Below are positions 17,154-27,255 of a stretch of 64,000 nucleotides of DNA, in pieces. The stretch spans positions 149,874-213,873 of the forward strand of contig NZ_LN831276.1 in assembly GCF_900069005.2 (NCBI RefSeq), read 5' to 3'. How positions within the stretch are numbered: the stretch's first letter is position 1; the number at the start of each line of letters is the position of its first letter. A model generated the notes under the pieces. It ran no database searches, was not told where the DNA came from, and saw only the letters and a list, made by a program, of their open reading frames with translations. The position numbers and the translations under genes were made by a program. The DNA is from Paenibacillus sp. GM2 (GTDB taxonomy: Bacteria > Bacillota > Bacilli > Paenibacillales > Paenibacillaceae).

Positions 17154-17765
17154 ATGCTAACGATTTACCCGGAAAATCAGGCGGAAAGAGACAATTATAA
17201 GCTGCTGATCGGCAGCATCATCCCGCGTCCTACAGCCTTTATTACAACACAATCCCATGCCGGTGTAGTAAATGCCGCTCCGTTCAGCTACTTCAATGTC
17301 GTCACCGCTGATCCGCCAATGATCTCTGTATCGATTCAACGGAAGCAAGGCGACTATAAGGATACTTCAAGAAATATCATAGAGACGGGAGAGTTTGTCG
17401 TTCATATCTCCGATGAGGATTATATTGAAGCGATCAATCAGACGGCCGCCAATCTGCCTGCTAATCAGAGTGAATTAGACTTAGCCAGGCTTACCACTGT
17501 TCCTAGCGTAAAGCTCAAAGTCCCCGGCATTGCCGAGGCCAAAATCCGCATGGAATGCGTACTGGAGAGAGCAATTGAACTGGGTGGAACTCCTTCATCC
17601 CCTACCTGCGACCTTATTATCGGCAGGGTCATCTGCTTCCATATCGAAGACGATCTGTACGAGAACGGCCGGATTGATGCCGAAAAGCTGAAGCCAGTCA
17701 GTCGTCTCGCCGGCAACAACTATTCGAAGTTGGGCGAGATCTTCGCTATTGCACGGCCGGAGTAA
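17154..17765 (+). CDS. Flavin reductase-like FMN-binding protein
   Basis: This 203-residue cytoplasmic protein matches the flavin reductase-like split-barrel family: IGSIIPRPTAFITTQS, NAAPFSYFNVVTADPPMISVSI, KDTSRNIIETGEFVVHI and a C-terminal KPVSRLAGNNYSKLGEIF. Family members bind FMN and act as NAD(P)H:flavin oxidoreductases or partners of monooxygenases. GAGGTG precedes the ATG. It stands alone, with a palindromic element upstream and a terminator downstream. Confidence 0.88.
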   Translation: MLTIYPENQAERDNYKLLIGSIIPRPTAFITTQSHAGVVNAAPFSYFNVVTADPPMISVSIQRKQGDYKDTSRNIIETGEFVVHISDEDYIEAINQTAANLPANQSELDLARLTTVPSVKLKVPGIAEAKIRMECVLERAIELGGTPSSPTCDLIIGRVICFHIEDDLYENGRIDAEKLKPVSRLAGNNYSKLGEIFAIARPE

Positions 17766-17799
17766 AGAAACCTGCCCATCCGCCACGCTCATTCTAAAA

Positions 17800-17835
17800 A
17801 AAGACGATTCCCGATATGTGGGAATCGTCTCTTTA
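17800..17835. terminator. Bidirectional terminator
   Basis: AGACGATTCCC and GGGAATCGTCT form a perfect 11-bp stem with an A run on the left and CTTT on the right. It serves the flavin reductase (plus) and the glycosidase gene (minus). Confidence 0.85.
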
Positions 17836-17884
17836 GGCTGAATTTCCATCCAATGTGTAATACCAGAACAGAAGCCAGTACCTG

Positions 17885-20482
17885 TTATTTTCTTTGAAGC
17901 TTATACAGTTTAGATTCAGCCGGTTTTAAAGATATGTCGAACACTCCATTCACCTTCCAGTTCTCCCCTGTCCAAATATCCGTCAGCATATAGGCGTCAT
18001 TGCTGTTCCCTGTTACGCCGGCCCTCGCCAGATCAATCTGGCGCCCGACCGAATCTTGAGTATAGTTAAATACAGCAAGATAATAAGTGTCCTGACCCTC
18101 GGCCAAGACGAACATATCAGCAGCCTGGGTTCCCGTATTTCCTTCCACAGCCTTGAAGGCCTTCCCTTTGACAGCAAGCTCATTTACGCGAGGATTGGTT
18201 AGGAGACGCTTCATATACTGCTGTGCCGTCCCATCCAATACGTCATCGGAATTGAGATAGACCGTTCCCGAAATAACAGCGGCATTGACGCGGGACTGCG
18301 CTCCCTCAAGCGAGCCCCCTTTGGTAAGGTGCATATAATCGGGATCTGTGTAATGATAAATGGTCCCGTTCTGCCACCATCCATAAGTTAAATTGTTCAG
18401 CTGGTATTCCGTGCTGCCAAGACTGCCGTCAACATCGCAGGAAATGCGGCGGCTGTGCGCATACTGGCTTGGGAACAAAGGGGCTATCGAAGCGCTGATG
18501 AACATGGTACCGTCCAACGCTTTATTTACATAAGCCATCCCCTGATTATACGCTTGAATGCCTGTCTCAATCTGCGGGTCATAATGCTTGGCTTCAAGCG
18601 CTCCATGGCTTAGAAAATCAATCTTCATATATTCAAAGCCCTGCTGCTTAAAGCGATTCATATAGTAATCAATGCGCTGCTTGGTTCCCGGGTGTGTAGG
18701 GTCTACAGCATAAGCTCCGTCCAGCTTTGGCAAAATATTGCCTGCCGGATCTCGTAGAACGATATCCCCATAGGTGTACTTGCCGTTAGTGCCTTCAACC
18801 TCCTGATTCATATTGTCTCCCCAATAGACGAATGGCGAGTAATAAATTCCTGCTCTCTGCCCGTTATTATGAATAAGCTTCACGAGGTCTGACAACTGTT
18901 GATCCGTCATGTTATCCCAATAGGAATCCAGATTAATATAAAGGTTGCCCTCATTTTCGAAGGAGGCGTTTTGCAGATTCGCCTTAAAATAATTTGAGAC
19001 GGCTACTGCTTTCTCATAGCTTAGCCCACTGTCATATGCACCCCAGCTATTCCATCCCACCGGGACTCCTGTCGGCACCTTTTGCCCGAAGGCCAGCGGA
19101 GGGGCAATGGCCGCATTGATCCGGCCGTATTCCTCCAATCCGTCGCGATAATCGCTGTAATACCCGATAAGAACCTTCGGCGAGCTGATCTGCTGCCCTG
19201 TGACCACACCGTGTGGAAGACTGTCATGCGTTGAGGCGGAGGATGTGAATCCTCCATACACACGCAGCTTGTTCAACTTGTCATTAGTCCCGCTCCAGGC
19301 AATGCCTGTCTTCCAGATATCATGCGTCACCGAACCTACTACCAGACCGATGCGGCTTGTGTTGTCATATATCGCTGTAAGCTCCGAGCTCGTGTAATTG
19401 TCCGTATTCAAAAACGTATTGATCGTCTTCGCCTGATATCTGGACCAGTTATCGTTATCGAACGGAACGACCAGCACCCGGTTGTCGTTATCACTGCCAA
19501 GGTCGATGCCGCCTTTGGAATGGAGAACTACCGGCGCAATCTCCGCGATCCCTAACGCCTTGGAACGGGATACATTTATCTCTGTAAGCAAATAATTACC
19601 TTCATTGTAGATATAATAGATTTGCTGAAGCTTAGGCAAGTCTTGCTGCTCATTACTGACGGTTAATTTAATACCGGAACCGGTTGCATCCTGAAAGGAC
19701 TTAATGTCTGCCTTTTCAAAAATATGTTGCTCATAATCAATGCTGGCCACAATCCGATCGAGCTTCACTTCGCTATACAACCCCTTGGCGACGAACCTTC
19801 CGTGCCAATTATATTGGGATAAGCCAGTCCTTGTATTGTAGAGCAAATCATAGGACGGGTTTGAAGCCTTGAAGCCTTGCTTATATTCTGTCAGGGTAAT
19901 ATTCCCGTATTTTGAAACCCTGACCTGCTCTCCAAGCTCTCCGATATCTCCGTCATTTCCGGATCCGGCTCCATCATCGGATACGTAGCTTAATACGATT
20001 TTATCTATATCCGGAGAATATCCCCCTTGATCATCGAACAGAATCGTATTGTTTCCTTGGGATAGGTAAACCTGAAAATCATAGGTTCCTACGGTGTTCC
20101 AATCGGCTGTCTTGGGGAAATCAACCCGTTCCGGCTCCGCCCCGTTCACCGATATAGCAGCTGGCCTGGAATCTCCGGAGATATAAGAGATTCTCAGGTT
20201 ATACACCCCTTCAACTTCTGCGGTTATATTATTAAATTGAAGCGAAGAACCGCCGTATAAATTACCTACCTTGCGTCCGCCTGAACACACCGGACAATCG
20301 GTTATTTCAGCCTTGCCCGATAAGCTATTTACCGCAGCTTCTGCCTCGTAGGCACGTGAGCCGGATGTCACCCCGGTATTTCCATCTGCTATCGCCTGAT
20401 GAACTGAAATAGGCCACATAAGAACCAAACATAAACATAGGATCATGACTTTTGAAATGAAGCCAAATCGCTGGATATGCAT
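17885..20482 (-). CDS. Secreted clan GH-D glycosidase (alpha-galactosidase-like) with N-terminal CBM
   Basis: This 865-residue protein has a signal peptide (cleavage near AIADG) and a carbohydrate-binding-like domain at about 40-170 (YEAEAAVNSLSG, VEGVYNLRISYISGDSRPA, GGYSPDIDKIVLSY), CBM6/CBM35-like. A long beta-sandwich region precedes the catalytic barrel (PVGWNSWGAYDSG onward). The clan GH-D catalytic pair is visible: nucleophile Asp622 in YMKIDF and acid/base Asp683 in RRISCDVDG. The C-terminal domain ends LKPAESKLYKLQRK. It follows a related cytoplasmic enzyme by 14 bp, so the two form an operon. It would act outside the cell on alpha-galactosyl or related bonds; exact specificity is uncertain. 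Confidence 0.85.
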   Translation of the reverse strand: MHIQRFGFISKVMILCLCLVLMWPISVHQAIADGNTGVTSGSRAYEAEAAVNSLSGKAEITDCPVCSGGRKVGNLYGGSSLQFNNITAEVEGVYNLRISYISGDSRPAAISVNGAEPERVDFPKTADWNTVGTYDFQVYLSQGNNTILFDDQGGYSPDIDKIVLSYVSDDGAGSGNDGDIGELGEQVRVSKYGNITLTEYKQGFKASNPSYDLLYNTRTGLSQYNWHGRFVAKGLYSEVKLDRIVASIDYEQHIFEKADIKSFQDATGSGIKLTVSNEQQDLPKLQQIYYIYNEGNYLLTEINVSRSKALGIAEIAPVVLHSKGGIDLGSDNDNRVLVVPFDNDNWSRYQAKTINTFLNTDNYTSSELTAIYDNTSRIGLVVGSVTHDIWKTGIAWSGTNDKLNKLRVYGGFTSSASTHDSLPHGVVTGQQISSPKVLIGYYSDYRDGLEEYGRINAAIAPPLAFGQKVPTGVPVGWNSWGAYDSGLSYEKAVAVSNYFKANLQNASFENEGNLYINLDSYWDNMTDQQLSDLVKLIHNNGQRAGIYYSPFVYWGDNMNQEVEGTNGKYTYGDIVLRDPAGNILPKLDGAYAVDPTHPGTKQRIDYYMNRFKQQGFEYMKIDFLSHGALEAKHYDPQIETGIQAYNQGMAYVNKALDGTMFISASIAPLFPSQYAHSRRISCDVDGSLGSTEYQLNNLTYGWWQNGTIYHYTDPDYMHLTKGGSLEGAQSRVNAAVISGTVYLNSDDVLDGTAQQYMKRLLTNPRVNELAVKGKAFKAVEGNTGTQAADMFVLAEGQDTYYLAVFNYTQDSVGRQIDLARAGVTGNSNDAYMLTDIWTGENWKVNGVFDISLKPAESKLYKLQRK

Positions 20483-20496
20483 AGCGCTTCCTCCTT

Positions 20497-22545
20497 TTAC
20501 TTGTTCTTCAGGGTCAACTTGAATAGTTTAGATTCCGCAGGCTCCAAGCTTACAGCCAGTTCTTCCTGAACCTCGCTCGCCGTTCCCTCCCATAAATCAA
20601 AGGCATCATATATTCCCCCCGGAGCAAGTCCAGCACGATGCAAAGGAACGGATTTGCGGACGGACTGTTGTCCATCAAAATTAAATACGGCAATATAGAC
20701 CGATTGATCATGATTTAACAGCATAAAAGTATCTGACGCCCTGTCTTGCCAATTTCCTTCCAACGGCCTGAATGTTTTACCTAATCGGGCAACCTCCAGG
20801 ATCTCCCGATTTTTGAGCCAGGCCTTGGCGCGCCAGGCAGCCTCCTCATAGCGGAAATCATCGCCTAGCAGCAATACCGTTCCGGCAATAACCGAGGCTG
20901 TCAGCCGGCTACGCCCCTCATGACGAGTCGTCGCCTCCTGATTGCAGCTCCTATAGATCACAGAATGGTCGGGATCATTAAACCGGTACAACGTATTGTT
21001 CATCCACCATCCATGCGTCAAAGAATTCAGCAAATACTCCGTATCCGCAATCGTCCCGAATACGTCGCATGAAATCCGTCGGCTATGCGCATAGGCATAG
21101 GGGAATAACGGCGCGATAGACAGGTTGATAAATATCGATTTGCCGGTCGCTTCCGGCGACAACTTGCTTGCTAAATAGGACAAGCCATAATTGTAGGCGG
21201 CAATTCCTGTCGTGATGTCCGGGTTATCATGTCTGCCTTCCAAAGCACCATGCGCCATGAAATCGAGCTTGATATATTCGAACCCTTCCGAGAGCATCTT
21301 ATTGGTGAACCAATCGATACGCTGAAGCGCTCCGGGATGTGTTGGATCAATAGCCAGACCGCCGGCAATATCCGGGAGAATCTCTCCGTCCGCATCACGC
21401 AGCAAAATATCACTGTACGTATATTGGCCATCTGTTCCTTCGACCGGGCTGACCATCTGATCAGGACTTCCCCAAAAAGCAAAGGGCGTCCAGTAGGTCC
21501 CTGGCTTGTGTCCGTTCCTGCGGACTCTGTTCAGCGCATCCTCCATTTCCGATTTCGTTAATCGATCCCAAAAGGCATCAAAATTGATATAAAGCGTATT
21601 TTCATTCTGGAACCCTAACGGCTGTACTTCTTGATGCAGGAAATCGCTCGTGGAGGTATACAACTCATAATCCAGATTGCTCATCGCGGCCGACCAGCTA
21701 TTCCAGCCGAACGGAGCACCCAGCTTCCAGGGCAAAGGAGGCACTGCACATGTGTTAGCCCAGCCGTATTTTTCAAGTCCGTCCCGATAATCCGCGAAAA
21801 ATCCTGCAAATACTAGCGGTGATTCGACCCGCGTCCCCTTCAAGTAACCATGCGGTTGTGAATCTCGGGTCATCATCCCCGTGGCCCCGCCATACAGATC
21901 AAGCTCATCCAGCTTGCCTGCTTGCTCTCCCTTTATCCGGACCCCTGTCTTCCACTGATCATGAGTGATGGACCCCAGAATCAGACCCTGGCGGCTGTCC
22001 GGCAGAAACAAGGCAGCAACCTCATAACTTTCCGTCTCAAGCGGAAAAGGCTGCGCCAAATAGCGGACCCACTTGTCATTATCATAGGGCACCCGAAGCG
22101 CATACAGCTCATCCCCAAGATCAGCATTGCGGTCAAACAGATCTTCATTGGTATTTATGACCGAGATCCGATTGGTTCGAATCTCTTCTTCATGCTGAAC
22201 AACCACCTTTGTGAGAAAAAAGGATGAATCCTCATATAAATAAAAATGCTGTTCTATCCGGGGAAGACGTGGATCTTCATGCTGCACCACAATATGCTTT
22301 CCGCTGCCAAAGCCGTTCTCAAGCGCGTCTTCCTCCCTCCATTTATGGCGCTCATACAGACCTGTATGATACTCCCGGCCCTTCCAACGAAACGCACTGC
22401 GCACACCCTGCAATAAAAATAAGCCTTGCCCGACAGCCGAATACTCCCCGTTGTCCAAATGGATCTCGACGCGTACCCATCCATTATCCATGCGAACCAG
22501 CGACTCCGACTCCACACTAACGTTCACGTTATTTCCATGGTCCAT
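20497..22545 (-). CDS. Cytoplasmic clan GH-D glycosidase (alpha-galactosidase-like)
   Basis: This roughly 682-residue enzyme is a paralogue of the next gene but lacks its signal peptide and CBM. Shared blocks include APFGWNSWSAAMSNLDYE, NENTLYINFDAFWDRLT, LAIDPTHPGALQRIDWF and the end SLEPAESKLFKLTLKNK. Predicted catalytic residues are nucleophile Asp428 (YIKLDF) and acid/base Asp494 (RRISCDVFG). The ATG at 22545 has AAGGAGG upstream. The pair may split the work: one enzyme trims polymer outside, this one hydrolyses imported oligosaccharide inside. Confidence 0.85.
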   Translation of the reverse strand: MDHGNNVNVSVESESLVRMDNGWVRVEIHLDNGEYSAVGQGLFLLQGVRSAFRWKGREYHTGLYERHKWREEDALENGFGSGKHIVVQHEDPRLPRIEQHFYLYEDSSFFLTKVVVQHEEEIRTNRISVINTNEDLFDRNADLGDELYALRVPYDNDKWVRYLAQPFPLETESYEVAALFLPDSRQGLILGSITHDQWKTGVRIKGEQAGKLDELDLYGGATGMMTRDSQPHGYLKGTRVESPLVFAGFFADYRDGLEKYGWANTCAVPPLPWKLGAPFGWNSWSAAMSNLDYELYTSTSDFLHQEVQPLGFQNENTLYINFDAFWDRLTKSEMEDALNRVRRNGHKPGTYWTPFAFWGSPDQMVSPVEGTDGQYTYSDILLRDADGEILPDIAGGLAIDPTHPGALQRIDWFTNKMLSEGFEYIKLDFMAHGALEGRHDNPDITTGIAAYNYGLSYLASKLSPEATGKSIFINLSIAPLFPYAYAHSRRISCDVFGTIADTEYLLNSLTHGWWMNNTLYRFNDPDHSVIYRSCNQEATTRHEGRSRLTASVIAGTVLLLGDDFRYEEAAWRAKAWLKNREILEVARLGKTFRPLEGNWQDRASDTFMLLNHDQSVYIAVFNFDGQQSVRKSVPLHRAGLAPGGIYDAFDLWEGTASEVQEELAVSLEPAESKLFKLTLKNK

Positions 22546-22708
22546 TCCGGTGTTATGCCTCCTTGTCTTTACAAACAGAATGCAAATACTCCCTCTCCTT
22601 GATGCTAAGTCGCAACTTGCTATCATTATAAAAGACATAATTAAGCGCCTTCTATACAACAATGTTCCGATCTATAACGGGAAATGACTAATCTTATCCG
22701 CTCGATTT

Positions 22709-23662
22709 CTACGCTTGGTCTGCAAGAGACATCTCGATTTCCAAAAACCAGTGGTAAGTGCCATGCTCTTTAATAATCGCAGCCTGTCCGTGTTCCATTG
22801 CATAAGACAGATCATCCAGGAACCCGGTTGCCGGCTCAAGCGCCACATGATACTGATTGCGGTAGCCGCCATAGTTCGCCCAGATCGACAAATATGGAAC
22901 CTTCTCTTTTGGAAACAGGAGCGTCAGCCGCTCTTTTGTTCCCGGGTCGTACAGCGCTGCTCTCCCTTCCGGCAGCTCCCCCTGAAAATAAAACTTCTCG
23001 GCTGTTCTCGCCGCTTCTGATTCAATCCGATCCAATCTGATCTCCCCCGCATCCATACAAGGATTGGGCCAAAAGTGAGCATCCCCCATCTCCCCCAAAC
23101 GCCGATTTTGGGAATAGGAAACCACGATCTTATTTAACTCACTTGGTACAATCATCTCCATCCCTTCCTTGACACGAAACAACGGATGCGCCGCCCATAG
23201 GAACGAGAACGGAAATGGGCTGAGATTCCTAACCCGATAATCGATCCGCAGGCGTTCCTCTTCCGTAAAAGAATAGGTTTTGCTTAGATGATAAGGGAAT
23301 CTTATTCCATGGACCTCGCACCTCAGCTTCCCATCCTGTGCGCTAGTCTGCCAAGGCAGCGACCACACTTCACCATGATCCGGCAGCTCTACCCCCTGCC
23401 AAGGGAACGTCGGATAATTACAGCCATTCACGGTAGGGAATATCTCGTCCCAGCCGCTGCCGTCACTAGCTGCGAAGGAGCTGGCGTAACCGCCATTTCC
23501 ATAACCTTGATCAGGCTGGGCCAGCCACTCCCTTCCGGTCCTAACATTCTTCAGCGAAATGACTTTGCTTCCCAGCTCAGGGGCAATTGTAATCTGCATC
23601 ATGGAATTCAACCCTGTCCATCGCTCATATCCCTCTATCCGCTGCCGCTTCCAAAAGAACAT
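22709..23662 (-). CDS. Aldose 1-epimerase-like (galactose mutarotase fold) protein
   Basis: This 317-residue protein has the beta-sandwich pattern of aldose epimerases: an early MQITIAPELGSKVISLKNVRTGREWL, the SGWDEIFPTVNGC block, LPDHGEVWSLPW (His near the active site), FLWAAHPLFRVKEGMEM and a late ALEPATGFLDDLSYA. GGGGAGG precedes the ATG. It lies between the DUF5107 protein and the glycosidases, so it probably acts on the released hexose or a related aldose. A terminator upstream suggests separate transcription from the DUF5107 gene. Confidence 0.78.
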   Translation of the reverse strand: MFFWKRQRIEGYERWTGLNSMMQITIAPELGSKVISLKNVRTGREWLAQPDQGYGNGGYASSFAASDGSGWDEIFPTVNGCNYPTFPWQGVELPDHGEVWSLPWQTSAQDGKLRCEVHGIRFPYHLSKTYSFTEEERLRIDYRVRNLSPFPFSFLWAAHPLFRVKEGMEMIVPSELNKIVVSYSQNRRLGEMGDAHFWPNPCMDAGEIRLDRIESEAARTAEKFYFQGELPEGRAALYDPGTKERLTLLFPKEKVPYLSIWANYGGYRNQYHVALEPATGFLDDLSYAMEHGQAAIIKEHGTYHWFLEIEMSLADQA

Positions 23663-23702
23663 GCGATCCTCCCCTTTTCCCTTAAACTTTCTGCAAAAAA
23701 CA

Positions 23703-23739
23703 AAGAACGCGCCGCGGTATCATTCACGGCTGCGTTCTT
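23703..23739 (-). terminator. Terminator after the DUF5107 gene
   Basis: AAGAACGC and GCGTTCTT arms form a stem on the minus strand, followed by TTTGTTTTTTG. It separates the DUF5107 gene from the epimerase gene. Confidence 0.7.
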
Positions 23740-23748
23740 GTAAGGTAT

Positions 23749-26700
23749 CTATGGATTACAGCTTCCCAAAGCCAGCTGCAAATGAATGGCCACGCCTTGA
23801 TGATGAGGATCCAGCTCAAGCGCCTGCCGGAAATTCCGCACAGCTTCGCCCTGTTGACCCAGACCCAGATGGCCAAGCCCCATCATATAGAAGCAATGGA
23901 TGCGGTTCCTCTTATTCAAATCCTCATCGAAGACGAGAAAGTCCGGTAGGGATACAGCAAAATAATCAATTTTTTGATCGATAAAAATATGCTGCTCACC
24001 ATAGTCTACAAGTTTATTGAACCGGCCTCGCGCCGCCTTCTCATTCCCTAACTCGCGCAGAGCAGCGCCCTGATAGAATATCATGTGCGGCGGCTGGTCA
24101 TTATAGTACATTGCGCTAGTCGGCTCGGCGAGACCCTGCGAAGCCTCGGTCAAGTATTCCGCCGCCAGCTCTTGCAGCCCCAACATACGATAAGCAAGGC
24201 CTAAGTAATAATGGATATTGTTCTCCTGCGCCCCATCCAGCTTACCTTCGCCAATGTTCTGCGGATACCGCTTTGCTGCCAGAAGATGCTCGATAGCTTC
24301 CTCAGCCTGGCCCTCCTGAAGCCGCTTCTTCGCGCATTCAACATGCGCCAGCACATACTGCGCCGGCACTTTGCCTTCGCCGCCTTCCCACGGATGAAAA
24401 TGCCGGTTCAAGATAAGTGAGATGGCTTCCTCATGGCGGTGCAAAGAGTTATGCAGCGTAATATATTCCAGGTACAGGTCATCGCGGAGCAGGACAAGTT
24501 CCTGGTGCTGCTCCAAATTCGCCAAGCGTTGTTCAGATGAATACGCAAGCTTCTTGTACAACTGATCAAGCTCATAGAAGACGCGGGCATCCGAAGGATT
24601 TAAGGCAAATGCCTTCTCAAGCTCTTGCAGCGCCGCTTCCGGATCATGCTTCTTATTGTAGTAAGCCAAAGCCAGATTGCGATGCGCAGTCGCGAACGAT
24701 TCATCCAGCTTCACCGCTGTCTCCCAGCAAGCGATCGCTTCGCCATGGCGTTTCTTGTCATACAGCAGATTCCCCAAATAATAAGGTGCTCTCGAATCAA
24801 GAGGATGGGTCGCACATACCTGCCGCAAGACAAGCTCATCCTGCAGGGAATTCGGGAAGCAGTAGGCCGGATTTGCAAGCGCGCCTAAGCGATAGTAGGA
24901 ATCACGCGCAGCTGTATCATTGCCTTTGTTGCTATAATAACCCTGATAATAATGAACCATCGGGTACACTCGCCCGGCTGTGATCGCTTCAATACGGCTT
25001 AATACCTCCAAGGCTTCGGCATACATTCCCGCCTCGGCATAGTCCTGAGCGAGCGCCAGATAGTTATGGACATCGTCGCGCATCAGTCGCGTCAATCGCT
25101 GCTTCGCCTGGGCTGCTTCTTCGTGTTCACCCGAAAGCTCATAGAGGAGGATCACCTCATTGCGGGAACCGAATTCTACCGGATCCAGCTTTATTGTATC
25201 CCCGGCTAGCTGCATAGCTTCCGGCACACGGCCCAGCTTGCGCAGGATGGCTGTTCTCAGATTGCGGGCTTTATAGTTCCGCTGCTGCATATCCAACGAT
25301 CGCTCGATCAGTCCAAGCGCTTCTTCATATTCCTGCTTCTCACACGCAATTTGAGCCAGCGAATAATATCCGTTAGACTGCCAGGCCGCAGACCAGACCG
25401 ATTTGTAGAACATCGCATAAGCCTCGTCCAATCTGCCTTGCCATTTCAAGCTTTTCCCCAGATTATAAAATGGTTCGCCATCATAAGGACGAGCATTATG
25501 ACGCGTCAATGATTCAATCGCTCTTCTGAAATACACTTCGCTCTGTTCCAGCATTCCTCTGCGCAATAAGAGCTGGCCATATGCATTGTTCAGACGGATA
25601 TCCCGAGGGTCGCGCTTCAATCCTTCTAAATAATAGGGATCAGGCTCAGAAGTGGCATGACGGTATTGTTCAAGATGGAGGCCTGCCAAATAAAGCGCTT
25701 CGGTATTCTTTAATTCTTCCGGCGCGCCAATGGCCTTCGCAGGATCCGGTATCCGCTCCAGCTTCTTCGACTGAGGCTGATACGAGATTAACTCTCTGCC
25801 ATCCGCAGTCAGTACCGTAACTGTCAGGTCTGCTGCCTGATCCGTACTGGCGAGCTGAAGGGTTGCCGTATACGTATCTGTCGGGGACAGGGTGAGCCGC
25901 TTATCAAGATAGGTGTCACGGGCACCCTTTAGAATGACCCGGGCATTCTCAAAGACAGATGTCGCATAGACATGAATCGTCGCTTGTCTTCCGCTCACTT
26001 CGAGGTTTACGGCAGCATCAACAGAAGCGTTCTTCACCATGCCGACCTGCTTATATGGCATAAAATACTGCTTGAAGCTCTTCTCCTCGTAAGGCTGCAG
26101 CCAGGTGAAATCCGGCTGATTATCGGTGTAAACCCCTGTCATCAATTCAATGTACGGACCATCTTCGTCTGTCAGATTGCGATCCCATGCTCGTCCGAAC
26201 TCTCCGTTCCCCCAGGTCCACTGCTTCTTCCCGGGCGAGATATGCTTATTGGCAATATGGAGGATGCCCGCCTGCTTGGCATGGTCATAACCGCCTACAA
26301 AGTTGAAATCCGAATGATAGGCCATATAGGAAGTCGGCACAGGAATATTGCGGTACCTCGAAATATCAACGCCCTCCGAGTAATCCATCTTATAGTAGGT
26401 CCCGGTTGCGATCGGGAATTTGGATACATCCCTTTTTCCATGGTCAAATACAGCATGCACATCCGGAGGAAATACAGATTGCGTCTGATCGTGCACGGCG
26501 ACGGCCGGGTTCGCCCACCACAGAAAGGTCTGCGGTTCAGAAGTGCGGTTATACATCTGGGCGTGGATCTCCAGATAAGCTTTGCCCGGATATAGAGTGA
26601 ACCCCGTCGTCACTTTTGTGCCGTACATCCGGTCGATTTCTCCTACCCACACCGTCTTGCTCCCGTCCGCATTCGCGGCGATATGATACTCGACAGGACC

Positions 26701-27090
26701 AAATGTGTTCGGGCGGTGATGCTGCGGCCAATTAAACTCGATTCCGCCGGAAATCCAAGGCCCTATGAGGCCAACCAACGCGGGTTTAATCACTTGGTTA
26801 TAGTATACAAAGTCATAGTTGTTCGTCTTATCGACCGCACGGTATATCCGTCCCCCGATTTGCGGCATGATTTGAATCTGCAAATATTCATTCTCCAGAA
26901 ATATAACCTGATACGGCTTCATGACCTTCTCATCATAGATTTTATCGATCACCGGATGCGGATAGACTCGTCCGGAGCTGCCTTGATAGACCCTCTTCTC
27001 CAGAAACATCGGGTTCTTGTCCGGCTCTCCTACTTCATAGGTTGGAATATCTAATGTTTCCTCCCACACTTTTACTTCCGCCTGCTCCAT
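23749..27090 (-). CDS. DUF5107 and TPR-repeat protein
   Basis: This large protein of about 1113 residues has two parts. Residues 1-360 are a DUF5107 domain, a galactose-mutarotase-like sandwich (NPMFLEKRVYQGSSGRVYPHPV, IMPQIGGRIYRAVDKTNNYDFVYYN, GGIEFNWPQHHRPNTF, GGYDHAKQAGILHIANKH). From about 470 it carries many tetratricopeptide repeats (FYNLGKSLKWQGRLDEAYAMF and ATAHRNLALAYYNKKHDPEAA are clear units). There is no signal peptide, so it is probably cytoplasmic. Family function is unknown; related proteins occur in carbohydrate-use clusters. The ATG at 27090 is preferred over a TTG at 27093. The AraC gene is divergent and may regulate it. Confidence 0.88.
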   Translation of the reverse strand: MEQAEVKVWEETLDIPTYEVGEPDKNPMFLEKRVYQGSSGRVYPHPVIDKIYDEKVMKPYQVIFLENEYLQIQIMPQIGGRIYRAVDKTNNYDFVYYNQVIKPALVGLIGPWISGGIEFNWPQHHRPNTFGPVEYHIAANADGSKTVWVGEIDRMYGTKVTTGFTLYPGKAYLEIHAQMYNRTSEPQTFLWWANPAVAVHDQTQSVFPPDVHAVFDHGKRDVSKFPIATGTYYKMDYSEGVDISRYRNIPVPTSYMAYHSDFNFVGGYDHAKQAGILHIANKHISPGKKQWTWGNGEFGRAWDRNLTDEDGPYIELMTGVYTDNQPDFTWLQPYEEKSFKQYFMPYKQVGMVKNASVDAAVNLEVSGRQATIHVYATSVFENARVILKGARDTYLDKRLTLSPTDTYTATLQLASTDQAADLTVTVLTADGRELISYQPQSKKLERIPDPAKAIGAPEELKNTEALYLAGLHLEQYRHATSEPDPYYLEGLKRDPRDIRLNNAYGQLLLRRGMLEQSEVYFRRAIESLTRHNARPYDGEPFYNLGKSLKWQGRLDEAYAMFYKSVWSAAWQSNGYYSLAQIACEKQEYEEALGLIERSLDMQQRNYKARNLRTAILRKLGRVPEAMQLAGDTIKLDPVEFGSRNEVILLYELSGEHEEAAQAKQRLTRLMRDDVHNYLALAQDYAEAGMYAEALEVLSRIEAITAGRVYPMVHYYQGYYSNKGNDTAARDSYYRLGALANPAYCFPNSLQDELVLRQVCATHPLDSRAPYYLGNLLYDKKRHGEAIACWETAVKLDESFATAHRNLALAYYNKKHDPEAALQELEKAFALNPSDARVFYELDQLYKKLAYSSEQRLANLEQHQELVLLRDDLYLEYITLHNSLHRHEEAISLILNRHFHPWEGGEGKVPAQYVLAHVECAKKRLQEGQAEEAIEHLLAAKRYPQNIGEGKLDGAQENNIHYYLGLAYRMLGLQELAAEYLTEASQGLAEPTSAMYYNDQPPHMIFYQGAALRELGNEKAARGRFNKLVDYGEQHIFIDQKIDYFAVSLPDFLVFDEDLNKRNRIHCFYMMGLGHLGLGQQGEAVRNFRQALELDPHHQGVAIHLQLALGSCNP

Positions 27091-27255
27091 CAACAGGATT
27101 CATCCTTTCTCCATTAGGGTGGCTGTTGTTACCCTCATCTTACGGTGGAATACCCGCAAACACCATTCACGATCCAATGAAGTTGATGGACTATCTTATG
27201 ATTTACCCACCTACTTTTATTTGACAACCTCCTGCGGAAACGGCATATTGAACAT

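Noticed and set aside
27221-27249. TTGACA and CATATT as promoter for the AraC gene
   Set aside because: Transcription would start at about the first ATG, leaving no leader unless translation starts at 27286. It is too uncertain to annotate.
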